A DNA stretch of 64,000 bases from CBFGRV01 sp965651265 (GTDB lineage: Bacteria > Bacteroidota > Rhodothermia > Rhodothermales > VXPQ01). Under the pieces are notes generated by a model. The model saw nothing but the letters and a program-made list of their open reading frames with translations. It did not search any database and was not told where the DNA came from. Shown in pieces: positions 8,099-17,711 of the stretch. A program made the translations under genes and the position numbers. The stretch covers positions 75,812 through 139,811 of the forward strand of contig CBFGRV010000002.1 in assembly GCA_965651265.1 (NCBI GenBank). Direction: 5' to 3'. Each line of letters opens with the position of its first letter. The stretch's first letter is position 1.

Positions 8099-9103
8099 TT
8101 AGTTCCGGCCGGTGTCGTTGCGCACCCAACGGCTCCTCGTCGCCGACAGGTGAACGACCTCCGATGCCTCGAGCGCGGGATCCAGCCACACCCGAACGGA
8201 CTGACCATCGATCTCGACCCACCATTCAGCGATCATCCCCAGGAACTGCCGACTCAGGACACGCGCCTCGATGCCATCGTCATCGACACGAAAATGCTCG
8301 GGTCGGATGGTCAACACCCGATCAGGCTCTGGTGGGGTTCCGGCGAGGCGCTCAGCAAGCCGGCGGTCTGGGATGAGGTTGCTTCCACCCAGAAATTCCG
8401 CAACGAACGCGGTCTCGGGCCGCTCATAGAGGTCTTCGGGGCGACCTACCTGAACCAGGCGCCCCTCCCGCATCACGGCGATCCGATCCGACAACGCCAG
8501 CGCCTCCTGTTGATCGTGCGTCACATAGAGGCTGGTTGTGCCGAGACGCTGTTGGAGCACCTTGAGCTCGCGCCGTGTCTGCTCCCGAAGCGCCACATCC
8601 AGGTTGGAGAGTGGCTCGTCGAATAGGATGACGTCCGGCTCCACGGCGATTGCTCTGGCGAGCGCTACACGCTGTTGTTGGCCCCCGGAGAGCTGCGTAA
8701 CCGGCCGGTCGGCAAGATCCTGCAGGTCTACACGGCCGAGAACCTCCTCCACGCGTCGACGTCGCTCCTCGGCGGCGATTCTTCGCACACGCAGACCGTA
8801 GGCGACGTTCTCCGCCACCGACATGTTGGGAAACAGCGCGTAGTTCTGGAAGACCATAGCCGTCGGTCGCCGTTGGGGTGTCGTCCCGGTTACGTCCCGT
8901 CCGCCTATGTGCACGCGCCCGGCGTCAGGCTGCTCGAATCCCGCTACGATCCGCAAGAGCGTCGTCTTCCCGCACCCGGAAGGACCGAGCAGCGAGAAAA
9001 ACTCTCCTCGCCGGACCTCGAGATCGACGTGGTCGACGGCCGTCGTCGTGCCAAATCGCTTGGAGACCTGGTCGATGTGTACGGCCGTGTTCGAAGTGGA
9101 CAT
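8099..9103 (-). CDS. ABC importer ATP-binding protein, PotA/FbpC/MalK type
   Basis: A 334-aa ATPase with a full motif set: Walker A GPSGCGKT (40-47), Q-loop Q86, signature LSGGQ (138-142), Walker B VILFDE (158-163) and H-loop H196. A C-terminal TOBE-like extension of about 95 residues follows (IRPEHFRV and FLGMIAEWWVEIDG segments). This architecture drives importers for polyamines, ferric iron, sulfate, thiosulfate or sugars. No permease or binding protein lies within view, so the ATPase is an orphan here and the substrate is open. Transcription is away from sucC's end, with 45 nt between them. Confidence 0.92.
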   Translation of the reverse strand: MSTSNTAVHIDQVSKRFGTTTAVDHVDLEVRRGEFFSLLGPSGCGKTTLLRIVAGFEQPDAGRVHIGGRDVTGTTPQRRPTAMVFQNYALFPNMSVAENVAYGLRVRRIAAEERRRRVEEVLGRVDLQDLADRPVTQLSGGQQQRVALARAIAVEPDVILFDEPLSNLDVALREQTRRELKVLQQRLGTTSLYVTHDQQEALALSDRIAVMREGRLVQVGRPEDLYERPETAFVAEFLGGSNLIPDRRLAERLAGTPPEPDRVLTIRPEHFRVDDDGIEARVLSRQFLGMIAEWWVEIDGQSVRVWLDPALEASEVVHLSATRSRWVRNDTGRN

Positions 9104-9148
9104 TTTCGAGAGATGCTCCAGGCCACCCGCCGACCGTGAGTACCGAGG

Positions 9149-10333
9149 TTACGCTGCCACGGACGAGCCGAGCGCGCGCGTCACTTTCTCGGCGGCCTCC
9201 TTCAGAAAAATGGCCGTCTCGATCTTTAACCCGCTCTCATCGAGTATTCGCTGGCCCTCTTCCGCATTCGTGCCTTGCAAACGTACGATCAGCGGAACCT
9301 GTATGTCGACCTTCTTCGCCGCCTCTACGACACCGTTCGCCACGCGGTCACAACGCACGATTCCTCCAAAGATATTCACCAGAATGGCCCGCACGTTCTT
9401 GTCCTTCAGGATGAGCCGAAAACCGGCCTCTACGGTATCAGCGCTCGCGGTGCCCCCGACATCCAGAAAATTCGCGGGCTCGCCGCCGGCCAATTTGATC
9501 ACGTCCATCGTAGCCATAGCCAGACCAGCGCCGTTTACCATACAGCCGACGTTGCCATCGAGGCGGATGTAGTTCAGGCCGTGCTCACTGGCCTCGACTT
9601 CGAGCGGGTCCTCTTCGTGTACATCGCGCAATTCGGCAAGATCGGGATGCCGGTACAGCGCGTTGTCGTCCAGGTTGATTTTCGCATCGACGGCCACGAC
9701 CTCTCCCTTATCGGTCAGGACGAGCGGGTTGATCTCGGCCAGGGAAGCGTCCGATCCCGCGTAAGCTTCGTAAAGGCCCTCGATGAACCGGGACGCCTGC
9801 TTCATCGCCTTGCCTTCCAGCCCCAGGTTGAACGCGATCATCCTTGCCTGATAGGGCATAAGACCGATCGTGGGATCGATCCACACTTTTGTGATCTTTT
9901 CCGGCGTTTCCTCCGCTACCTTCTCGATCTCCACACCCCCTTCCGTCGACGCCATGATGACATTCATGCTCTTCTGACGGTCGAGCGTGATCCCGAGGTA
10001 ATATTCCTTCTGGATCTCGACGGCATCCGCGACGAGTATCGCCCTGACCTTCTGCCCCTCAGGCCCGGTCTGATGCGTGACGAGGTTCATTCCCAGGATC
10101 TGACCCGCCTTCTCACGTACCTCCTCTACGCTCTTCGCCAGCTTGACGCCTCCTCCCTTGCCGCGACCTCCGGCGTGGATCTGCGCCTTCACGACAAACA
10201 GGGTGGCGCCATCGGCCTCTAGTGCCCTGGCCGCTTCGACGGCCTCATCGACCGTTCGCGCCACACGGCCGGGCTGGACAGACACGCCATACGCCGCCAG
10301 AATGTCTTTGGCCTGGTATTCGTGGAGCTTCAT
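9149..10333 (-). CDS. sucC: Succinyl-CoA synthetase, beta subunit
   Basis: A 394-aa ADP-forming succinate-CoA ligase beta chain of the TCA cycle. An N-terminal ATP-grasp domain runs to about 240, with KAQIHAGGRGKGGG (49-62) and magnesium ligands near E200 and N202 (AEINPL) and D216. The C-terminal CoA-ligase domain shows NVGCMVNGAGLAMATMD (261-277) and FGGIVRCDRVANGV (322-335). The alpha subunit gene sucD is not adjacent, so it must lie elsewhere. The start faces the divergent permease gene at 10427, leaving about 93 nt for two promoters. Confidence 0.97.
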   Translation of the reverse strand: MKLHEYQAKDILAAYGVSVQPGRVARTVDEAVEAARALEADGATLFVVKAQIHAGGRGKGGGVKLAKSVEEVREKAGQILGMNLVTHQTGPEGQKVRAILVADAVEIQKEYYLGITLDRQKSMNVIMASTEGGVEIEKVAEETPEKITKVWIDPTIGLMPYQARMIAFNLGLEGKAMKQASRFIEGLYEAYAGSDASLAEINPLVLTDKGEVVAVDAKINLDDNALYRHPDLAELRDVHEEDPLEVEASEHGLNYIRLDGNVGCMVNGAGLAMATMDVIKLAGGEPANFLDVGGTASADTVEAGFRLILKDKNVRAILVNIFGGIVRCDRVANGVVEAAKKVDIQVPLIVRLQGTNAEEGQRILDESGLKIETAIFLKEAAEKVTRALGSSVAA

Positions 10334-10426
10334 ACCTTACCATGAATTGAATGCATCGAAATCACGTCGCAAGGTACGATAGCGGTTCTTGAAGAATCTA
10401 CGTAATCGGATTCGCGCGGTGGGCCT

Positions 10427-11509
10427 GTGAATCGGTTCGATCGGCATATCATCTGGCGACTCGTCTCCGGGTTCGTGCTGCTCGTCGCGGTGCTCATCGT
10501 CTTCTTCATAGTGCTCCATTATGTGGAGTTCGTCGATGATTTCTATGATCGCGGCGCGACGATGCGCGAAGTATTCCTCGTCTATTACCCCAGCTACATC
10601 CCTGAGATCGTCAAGCTGATCTCGCCGCTGGCCATCTTCATGGCCTGTGTATATCTGACGGGCCGACTCAGCCAGAGCCTCCAACTGATGGCCCTTCAAA
10701 CCAGCGGAGTCTCGCTTTATCGGCTGATCGTTCCCTATCTCGTGGTGGCCGTTGCCCTGACGGGGTTCATGTTCTGGTTCAACGGGTGGATCGTCCCTGT
10801 CACGAACCGAACGGTGCTAGCGTTCGAGCAGCAATACTTGAAGGATGCCCCGAGAGTCGTTGATGTGACGGACATTCACCGCCAGAATCGCCCCGGCACC
10901 TTCGTTACCGTCGGGTACTACGATCGTCGCCGCGAGACCGCACAGCGGGTCTCCATCCAGATATTTTCGGATTCGCAACGCCTCGTGAAGCGCATCGACG
11001 CGCCTTCGATGGCATGGGTCGATTCACTCGGAATCTGGCGCATCAGCGATCCAGTCATTCGTGTCTTCGACGAGACCGGCGAGCGCCGGATACAAAAGGC
11101 ACGCATCGATACCGTCCTCCAGATTCTTCCCCGCGATCTTGCACGTACGGAGAGGGATGTCGAGTCGATGTCCATCCCCGCCGCACGAAGCTACATAGCC
11201 GACCTGGAACGATCGGGAGCGGGGAGTATCGGCCGCTCGAAGGTCGGCTACTATTCCAAATTCGCGTACCCCGTGGCCAATCTAATCCTCGTCCTGATCG
11301 GTATGCCGTTGGCCTCGGTGCGGCGACGCGGCGGGCAAGCGATCCAGATCGGCCTTGGGCTGGTCGTGGCCTTCGCGTATCTGGCCGTGCAGAAGATCAC
11401 CGAACCGTTCGGCTATACGGGGGAGATCCCCCCACTGATCGTGGCCTGGCTCCCCCACGCGGTCTTCGCGGTCATGGGGCTCATCATGCTCTTCCGCGTT
11501 CGCAAATAG
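10427..11509 (+). CDS. LptF/LptG-family (YjgP/YjgQ) permease
   Basis: A 360-aa inner-membrane protein with the LptF/G plan: three N-terminal membrane helices (about 11-30, 60-78, 101-119), a large periplasmic beta-rich domain (about 120-275) and three C-terminal helices (about 281-299, 308-325, 336-356). The conserved block after the fourth helix, LIGMPLASVRRRGGQAIQIGLG, is characteristic. LptF and LptG form the permease that extracts lipopolysaccharide for transport to LptD. Only one such gene is seen here, so its partner lies elsewhere. It starts with GTG and is divergent from sucC. Confidence 0.9.
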   Translation: MNRFDRHIIWRLVSGFVLLVAVLIVFFIVLHYVEFVDDFYDRGATMREVFLVYYPSYIPEIVKLISPLAIFMACVYLTGRLSQSLQLMALQTSGVSLYRLIVPYLVVAVALTGFMFWFNGWIVPVTNRTVLAFEQQYLKDAPRVVDVTDIHRQNRPGTFVTVGYYDRRRETAQRVSIQIFSDSQRLVKRIDAPSMAWVDSLGIWRISDPVIRVFDETGERRIQKARIDTVLQILPRDLARTERDVESMSIPAARSYIADLERSGAGSIGRSKVGYYSKFAYPVANLILVLIGMPLASVRRRGGQAIQIGLGLVVAFAYLAVQKITEPFGYTGEIPPLIVAWLPHAVFAVMGLIMLFRVRK

Positions 11510-11515
11510 CGGCTC

Positions 11516-11836
11516 TCAAGCCTCCCCTCCCATTCCTCCGAACTGGATGGGCTGACCCGGGGGCGTCCGCTCCTCGATGATGCCGTGCGCCACCTCATAC
11601 TTCTCGATGTTATCGGCGAGCGCGCGAAGTAGCCGCTTGGCGTGCTGTGGCGTGATGATGATCCGGCTCTTCACGCGTGCCTTGGGCACACCCGGCATCA
11701 CCCGGATAAAGTCCAGGATGAACTCTTCCGGTGAATGCGAAATCATCACCAGATTTGAATAGACGCCTTCCGCCGTCTGCTCGTCGAGCTCGATGTTAAA
11801 CTGCTGCTGTCCTTGCTGGCTGTCTGCGTCCTTCAT
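11516..11836 (-). CDS. DUF3467 protein
   Basis: A 106-aa protein matching the DUF3467 pattern: ELDEQTAEGVYSNLVMISHSPEEFILDFIRVMPGVPKARVKSRII followed by TPQHAKRLLRALADNIEKYE, here described in pieces covering residues 16-85. The function of the family is not known to me. The start overlaps the stop of the upstream cysteine/cystathionine synthase gene by 4 nt (ATGA), so the two are translationally coupled. It converges on the LptG-like gene with a 6-nt gap. The glycine-rich C-terminus (FGGMGGEA) is probably disordered. Confidence 0.88.
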   Translation of the reverse strand: MKDADSQQGQQQFNIELDEQTAEGVYSNLVMISHSPEEFILDFIRVMPGVPKARVKSRIIITPQHAKRLLRALADNIEKYEVAHGIIEERTPPGQPIQFGGMGGEA

Positions 11837-13254
11837 CCGCGTTTTCCGTTGTGTCCTTTCTTTCCGAGGCCCGTCGTCGCGAGGGCACTAATGAGGTCAC
11901 TCTTGGTGATGATCTCGAATGTCTTGCCGTCCGCTGGCTCTACCAACACCGCACCCGCTCCTTGTTCCAGGTAGGCCGACAAATGTTCGAGGTGGAGCGT
12001 GCGCGGGACGATGGGAAACGGCTCCCCCATGACATCGCGCACGGCCTGGTCGCGCGTGTCCGGGTTTTCGATGAGCCGGTTTAGAATTACGGACTCCGTC
12101 AGGCTCCCGACCACGCGATCCCCCTCGAACACCGGTATCTGCGAGATGCCTTGTTCCGCCATCAGCTTGATGATCTCGCCCAGGGTGTCATCGGGCGTCG
12201 CCGAGAGGATCCTCCCGCCAACTCGCCGTGCGGAAAGCACCTGGTCTACCGTCAGGTCCGGCTTGCTCTCCAGGAAGCCGTGGTTACGCATCCAGTTGTC
12301 GTTGAAGGTCTTCGATAGATAGCGAAACCCGGAATCAGGCAGGAGGATGACGATGACGTCGTCAGGCGACAGATCCTCGGCGTTGGCACCGATCCATTGC
12401 CTGGCGCCGGCGACGGCCATTCCGCTCGATTGGCCACAGAAGAGCCCCTCTTCGCGGGCAAGCCGGCGCGTCCACTGCATCGATTCGCGGTCAGTCACTC
12501 GCACGTAGTCATCGAGCAGCTCAAAATCCATGTTCTTGGCGAGGATGTCCTCGCCCACACCTTCCGTGAGATAGGGATAGATCTCGTTCTTGTCGAACTC
12601 ACCCGTGTGGAAGTATTTGAAATAGACCGACCCGAATGGATCGACTCCGATGACCTTGATCTGCGGGTCCTGCTCCTTCAGGTATCGGGCCGATCCCGAG
12701 ATCGTGCCGCCCGTGCCCGCCCCGGCGATCAGATGCGTGACGCGTCCTTCCGTCTGTTCCCAGATCTCGGGGCCCGTCGTCTTATAGTGGGCTTCCGCGT
12801 TGGCGGGGTGATCGTACTGGTTGAGGTAGACTGAATTGGGGATCTCCGTGGCCAGCCTGCGGGCAACGGAGTAGTACGAACGAGGATCGTCCGGTGCCAC
12901 ATTCGTGGGGCAGACGATCACCTCGGCGCCAAACGCACGCAGTACGTCCAGCTTTTCGGGACTCTGTTTATCTGTGGTCGTGAAGATGCAACGATAGCCC
13001 CGGGTGACGGCAGCAATGGCCAGGGCAGCACCCGTGTTGCCGCTTGTGCCTTCTATGATGGTGCCGCCCGGTTTGAGGTCACCGGTAGCCTCGGCGGCCT
13101 CTATCATGGCAATGCCGATGCGATCCTTCACGGACCCACCGGGATTGAAAAACTCGACCTTGGCCAACACCGTGCAGGGCGCATTCTCTATGATGCTGCC
13201 GAGCCGAACCATCGGCGTGTTTCCGATGGCGTCAACAATGGATTCGAACCACAT
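11833..13254 (-). CDS. Cystathionine beta-synthase / cysteine synthase with CBS domain pair
   Basis: A PLP fold-type II enzyme of 473 aa from the chosen start. NPGGSVKDRIG gives the PLP lysine (K43), TSGNTG (70-75) and GAGTGGT (178-184) bind the cofactor, and a tandem CBS (Bateman) domain fills about 335-460, as in cystathionine beta-synthases that bind an adenosyl ligand. The reaction joins serine or O-acetylserine with homocysteine or sulfide; the CBS pair favours cystathionine synthesis but does not prove it. The frame is open further upstream to 13311, but the ATG at 13254 has GGAG six nt before it and matches the usual N-terminus (MWFESIVDAIGNTP). It is coupled to DUF3467 by an ATGA overlap. 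Confidence 0.93.
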   Translation of the reverse strand: MWFESIVDAIGNTPMVRLGSIIENAPCTVLAKVEFFNPGGSVKDRIGIAMIEAAEATGDLKPGGTIIEGTSGNTGAALAIAAVTRGYRCIFTTTDKQSPEKLDVLRAFGAEVIVCPTNVAPDDPRSYYSVARRLATEIPNSVYLNQYDHPANAEAHYKTTGPEIWEQTEGRVTHLIAGAGTGGTISGSARYLKEQDPQIKVIGVDPFGSVYFKYFHTGEFDKNEIYPYLTEGVGEDILAKNMDFELLDDYVRVTDRESMQWTRRLAREEGLFCGQSSGMAVAGARQWIGANAEDLSPDDVIVILLPDSGFRYLSKTFNDNWMRNHGFLESKPDLTVDQVLSARRVGGRILSATPDDTLGEIIKLMAEQGISQIPVFEGDRVVGSLTESVILNRLIENPDTRDQAVRDVMGEPFPIVPRTLHLEHLSAYLEQGAGAVLVEPADGKTFEIITKSDLISALATTGLGKKGHNGKRG

Positions 13255-13474
13255 GGTCCACTCCGTTTGGCTTGCGCTGATGATGTACGGCTGCACTCCT
13301 GGCCGATCCACTCCGGCAGCCCGACGGCGATGGTCGCGCAGTCATAGCAAGCCCATGTGGATGTCGGGCGGCATGCTCGCATCGACTCATCGCACGACGA
13401 AAAATATGGCGACCGTTACTTAGCTTACGCCCGAATCCTGGTTTTGCTCACGCGCTCTCCTCCTTTGCACGTCT

Positions 13475-14929
13475 GTGGAATCGTTCCCACATCTTGAGCC
13501 CGAACTGCTGATCAGTAACTTCTCTCCTGATGGGCAGAATACATACGCAAATACAGAGTGGAAGGAAACTATCGGCGCGAACTGGTCGCGACTGGGCCGC
13601 GAGGATCGCGAACGGGCCATGGAGTACCTCCGCGAGGCCGCCACGGGTTCACTGGTGACCAGCCAGATCTTCTTTGTACAAGCCCAGGAGGATGGCGATG
13701 AGCCCCTACCCATCCTCCTCAACTTCCTGCCCGTGCGCGTGCCCGGATCCCGGGGCGAGCTGGTCATCGGCGCGATCGTCGCCACCGGCGAGATCCTTCG
13801 CGAACCGGAGTCGTGGACACAAAGCCAGACTCAGCGTAATCGTCTCGAGGCTCTGGGCCGGATGACGATGGGCATCGCCCACGATTTCAACAATCTCCTG
13901 AGCGGCATTCTGGGATATACGGAGCTCCTTATCAACTATGCCCGCGATGAGGTCTCCGATCACACCCTCGTTCAACACCTGCGGACGGTCGAGCAAGCGG
14001 CGCTCGACGGGGCCGCGCTGATCCGCAAGATCCAGCAGTACATCCGACAGGATAAACAGACGCATTTCACGCCGCTGGACATCCCGACACTCGTTCAGGA
14101 TTGTATCACGCTCACGCGCCCGTACTGGTACAACGAGCCTCGTCGTCAGGGCATTGCCATCGAAGTCGAGCACGAATTCGAGCCGGTTCCGGCGGTAATG
14201 GGGTCGGCCACCGAGCTGCGGGAGGTCTTCCTGAACTTGATCTTGAACGCCGTTCAGGCGATGCCGGAGGGCGGCACAATGCGCATCCGCACCGCCCCCA
14301 TCGATGGCGCCGTATGCATTACCGTCGAAGATTCGGGCATCGGGATGTCGGAGAGCGTCCGTCAGCGAATCTTCGAGCCACTCTACACCACGAAGGGAGA
14401 GCGCGGTACAGGAATGGGGCTTGCCGTAAGCTACGGGATCATCCAGGAGCACGAAGGCAGCATCACCGTGAACTCGGAGGTCGGCAAGGGCACAACCTTT
14501 CGCATCTTGCTTCCTCCTGCCGAGGAGACGCGTGAGGAAGGAGAGGCCGACCTGGCCCCCGAGCCAGGCCGCCATGCACGCGTGCTCGTTGTGGACGACG
14601 AGGAGATGGTCCGCGGCATTCTCCAGAAGTTGCTTACTCTCAAAGGCCATCGCGTTACGGCCGTTTCGTCTGCAAGCGAGGCCTTGAACCGCCTGGAGCG
14701 CGAGACATTCGACATCGTCTTCACTGATCTCGGCATGCCCGAGATGAACGGGCGCCAGCTGGCCGAGGCGATCCGCGCTCGATTCGGATCCATCCCAATC
14801 ATTCTGCTCTCAGGCGATACCCATCTCGGTGAGCCCGGAAACGAGATCGACGTCGTACTTACGAAGCCCTTCAAGATCGACACGCTCGAAGCTGCCATTC
14901 AGGATCTGCTCCGGGGCGCCGAGAGCTGA
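13475..14929 (+). CDS. Hybrid sensor histidine kinase with receiver domain
   Basis: A cytoplasmic 484-aa two-component protein without membrane helices. The order is a PAS-like sensor region (about 1-110), a dimerisation domain with the H-box GIAHDFNNLL (phospho-acceptor H136), an HATPase domain (N-box NLILNAVQAM at 254-263, G1 DSGIGM at 286-291, G2 GTGMGL at 311-316) and a C-terminal receiver (368-484) with D374/D375, phospho-acceptor D418 and K464. The HDFNN H-box is typical of NtrB-like hybrid kinases. No separate output regulator lies nearby; signal and target are unknown. It starts with GTG and is divergent from the cystathionine synthase gene. Confidence 0.93.
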   Translation: MESFPHLEPELLISNFSPDGQNTYANTEWKETIGANWSRLGREDRERAMEYLREAATGSLVTSQIFFVQAQEDGDEPLPILLNFLPVRVPGSRGELVIGAIVATGEILREPESWTQSQTQRNRLEALGRMTMGIAHDFNNLLSGILGYTELLINYARDEVSDHTLVQHLRTVEQAALDGAALIRKIQQYIRQDKQTHFTPLDIPTLVQDCITLTRPYWYNEPRRQGIAIEVEHEFEPVPAVMGSATELREVFLNLILNAVQAMPEGGTMRIRTAPIDGAVCITVEDSGIGMSESVRQRIFEPLYTTKGERGTGMGLAVSYGIIQEHEGSITVNSEVGKGTTFRILLPPAEETREEGEADLAPEPGRHARVLVVDDEEMVRGILQKLLTLKGHRVTAVSSASEALNRLERETFDIVFTDLGMPEMNGRQLAEAIRARFGSIPIILLSGDTHLGEPGNEIDVVLTKPFKIDTLEAAIQDLLRGAES

Positions 14930-15058
14930 CATCGGCGGCATTCCCAACATTTCACAGCGCTTCCCCATCACTTCACCCAGGCGCGCGTTACCATGATCCG
15001 GGCAGCTATTCTCAGGGGCAGCGTCAGATTGGCAGAGTTTCTCCTTTGGCCTGGTTTT

Positions 15059-15092
15059 TGAACCCCCGAGGGTTCACTACAAAGTCTATAAT
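15059..15092 (+). promoter_or_regulatory. Candidate lon promoter with dyad
   Basis: A perfect TATAAT lies at 15087-15092, 61 nt before the lon start. A perfect dyad TGAACCC-N4-GGGTTCA (15059-15076) covers the place where a -35 element would sit, and no good TTGACA-like hexamer is present there. The layout suggests a promoter under operator control or an alternative sigma factor; this is inference. It is neither a CIRCE element nor an E. coli sigma-32 box. Confidence 0.45.
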
Positions 15093-15153
15093 ATGGATAT
15101 CGGTGGGCGCCCCATCTGTTTGTTCGGCGTCCCCAGAAGATAGAAGAGGAGAC

Positions 15154-17694
15154 ATGTTTGATCGCAATCTGGGTTCGTTCCGCACGGCCATCCTTCTTCT
15201 CGACGACGAAGGGCCCGAGCAGAGCATTCCCCTCCCCACGGCGGACGAAGAAAAGGCAATGAGCACGTCCGACGTGCCGGAGACCCTCCCGATCCTGGCT
15301 CTGCGCAATACGGTACTCTTTCCAGGCGTAGTACTTCCGATTACCGTAGGTCGCGACGCGTCCCTAAAGTTGGTGAAGGATGCCTTCAACGACGACCGTC
15401 TGATCGGCGTCGTAGCGCAGAAGAGCAGCGATGTCGAGAATCCTGCTCCCGAAGATCTGTTTGAATGCGGCACTGTCGCCACCATCCTGAAGCTGATCAA
15501 GATGCCCGATGGATCGAAGTCCATCGTGATCCAGGGCAAGCGCCGATTCAAGATCGAGGAGTACGTGCAGGTCGAGCCGTACCTGGAGGCGCGGGTCACT
15601 CCCATCGAGGAGGATACGGCCATTGACGATGTGCAGCTTCAGGCGCGCATTCGCTCCATCAAAGAGCTGGCGATTCAGATCGTCAACTTGTCGCCCAATT
15701 TGCCCAGCGAGGCAGCTTATGCGATTCAGAACATCGATTCGCCCGCGTTCCTGATCCATTTCATCGCATCGAACCTCCAGATCGATGTGGAGGACAAACA
15801 GGATCTACTTGAAACGCGGGCTCTCGTGGATCGCGCCGAGAAGGTAATGGCGGCATTGAACCGCGAACTCCAGGTGCTGCAGCTCTCCGAGGAGATTCGT
15901 ACCAAGGTCAAGTCGGATGTCGACAAGCAGCAGCGCGAATACCTTCTGCGCCAGCAGATGAAGGCTATCCAAGATGAGCTCGGAGAGGGCGAAGGCGGAG
16001 GAGCCGAGATCCGTGAGCTGCGGGAGCGGGCCGAGAAGAAGGAGCTCCCGGATCACGTCCGAGAGACCCTCGAGAAAGAATTGGACAAGCTGGCCCGCAC
16101 CAACCCTGCGGCTCCAGATTATGCCGTTACGCGCAACTACATTGATTGGATACTCGACCTCCCGTGGCTGGAGTATTCCGAGGACCACCTCGACATCAAG
16201 CGTGCCGAAGAAGTGCTCAATGAGGACCACTACGGCCTCGAGCAGGTCAAGAAGCGGATACTGGAGTACCTGGCTGTCTTGAAGCTGAAGGGGGACATGA
16301 AAGCCCCGATCCTGTGCTTCTACGGCCCTCCGGGCGTCGGTAAAACGAGCCTCGGAAAGAGCATTGCGCGCGCGCTCGGCCGTGAGTTCGTTCGCATGAG
16401 TCTCGGTGGTGTGCGCGATGAAGCCGAAATTCGGGGGCATCGGCGCACCTACGTCGGTGCGCTACCTGGACGGATCATCCAGGGGCTCAAGAAGGCGGGC
16501 ACGAACAACCCGGTCTTCATGCTGGACGAGGTCGATAAGCTGGGCTCAGATTTCCGCGGCGATCCGTCGAGCGCGCTGCTCGAGGTTCTGGATCCCGAGC
16601 AGAACGACAACTTCAACGACCACTACCTCGAGCTCGACTACGACCTCTCGAAAGTACTGTTCATCGCGACGGCCAACTTCCTGGAGATGATTCCGGGACC
16701 GCTGCGCGATCGCATGGAGGTCATCGAGATCAACGGGTATACCCAGGACGAGAAGCTGGAGATTGCACGTCAGTATCTCGTGCCCCGGCAGATCGAACGC
16801 AATGGGCTGAAGCCGGAGCAGTTCCAGATCACGGATGAAGCCATCAACCTGATGATCGACGGATACACTCGCGAGTCCGGCGTTCGCCAGCTCGAGCGGA
16901 CCATTGGTTCGGTGGCAAGAGGTGTCGCCAAGCGTGTGGCCGTAGGAGAGATCGAATCTACAACCGTTACGGCGGACGATCTCGAGGAGTATCTGGGCGC
17001 TCGGAAGTTCTTTTCCGAGGTTGCCCAGCGTACCGAGGTTCCGGGCGTGGCGACAGGGCTGGCGTGGACGCCGGTCGGTGGTGACATCCTCTTTATCGAG
17101 GCGTCGGTTTCGCGGGGCTCCGGTCGTTTGATCCTCACCGGCAAACTCGGCGAGGTGATGAAGGAGTCGGCGCAGGCCGCCCTGTCGTACGTCAAGGCCC
17201 ACGCAGACGATCTGGGAATACCTCTGGACGCGTTCCGCTATTGGGATGTGCATGTGCACGTGCCGGCCGGCGCGGTACCCAAGGATGGTCCATCCGCGGG
17301 CGTCGCTATGTTGGCCGCCCTGATGTCGATCTACACGCAACGACGCGTCAAGCACGACATCGCGATGACCGGCGAGATCACGCTACGCGGGCTCGTCTTG
17401 CCCGTCGGCGGCATCAAGGAGAAGGTGTTGGCCGCGCGGCGCGCCGGAATCAAGCATGTGATTCTGCCCGAGAAGAACGAGAAGGACGTCAAGGAGATCA
17501 AAGAAGAGGCGCTGCAAGGCCTCGAAATCACCTACGTCAAGAGGATGGAGGAGCTCATCGGGTTGGTGCTCGACGAGGGCGAACCCATGACAGACCCGGC
17601 CGAGCTCTTCTCCGTCTCCGAGAAAGAGAAGCGGATGGAGTCGGCCGTGGCCAACGGCGCCAATGGTTCAACCGTGGTGGAAGTGGAGTCGTAA
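15154..17694 (+). CDS. lon: ATP-dependent protease Lon
   Basis: An 846-aa LonA protease that degrades misfolded and regulatory proteins in the cytoplasm. It has an N-terminal LON substrate-binding domain (about 40-240), a coiled-coil linker, an AAA+ domain with Walker A GPPGVGKT (391-398) and Walker B VFMLDEVDK, and a C-terminal Ser-Lys protease domain with KDGPSAG (S714) and GGIKEK (catalytic K757 by spacing from S714). The frame is open back to 15046, but the ATG at 15154 follows AGAGGAG by a few nt and is the better start. Family members often begin near the later MSTSDVPETLP, so about 35 N-terminal residues may be extra. A TATAAT and a dyad lie upstream. Confidence 0.97.
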   Translation: MFDRNLGSFRTAILLLDDEGPEQSIPLPTADEEKAMSTSDVPETLPILALRNTVLFPGVVLPITVGRDASLKLVKDAFNDDRLIGVVAQKSSDVENPAPEDLFECGTVATILKLIKMPDGSKSIVIQGKRRFKIEEYVQVEPYLEARVTPIEEDTAIDDVQLQARIRSIKELAIQIVNLSPNLPSEAAYAIQNIDSPAFLIHFIASNLQIDVEDKQDLLETRALVDRAEKVMAALNRELQVLQLSEEIRTKVKSDVDKQQREYLLRQQMKAIQDELGEGEGGGAEIRELRERAEKKELPDHVRETLEKELDKLARTNPAAPDYAVTRNYIDWILDLPWLEYSEDHLDIKRAEEVLNEDHYGLEQVKKRILEYLAVLKLKGDMKAPILCFYGPPGVGKTSLGKSIARALGREFVRMSLGGVRDEAEIRGHRRTYVGALPGRIIQGLKKAGTNNPVFMLDEVDKLGSDFRGDPSSALLEVLDPEQNDNFNDHYLELDYDLSKVLFIATANFLEMIPGPLRDRMEVIEINGYTQDEKLEIARQYLVPRQIERNGLKPEQFQITDEAINLMIDGYTRESGVRQLERTIGSVARGVAKRVAVGEIESTTVTADDLEEYLGARKFFSEVAQRTEVPGVATGLAWTPVGGDILFIEASVSRGSGRLILTGKLGEVMKESAQAALSYVKAHADDLGIPLDAFRYWDVHVHVPAGAVPKDGPSAGVAMLAALMSIYTQRRVKHDIAMTGEITLRGLVLPVGGIKEKVLAARRAGIKHVILPEKNEKDVKEIKEEALQGLEITYVKRMEELIGLVLDEGEPMTDPAELFSVSEKEKRMESAVANGANGSTVVEVES

Positions 17695-17711
17695 TCCTGT
17701 TTCAGGACCTA

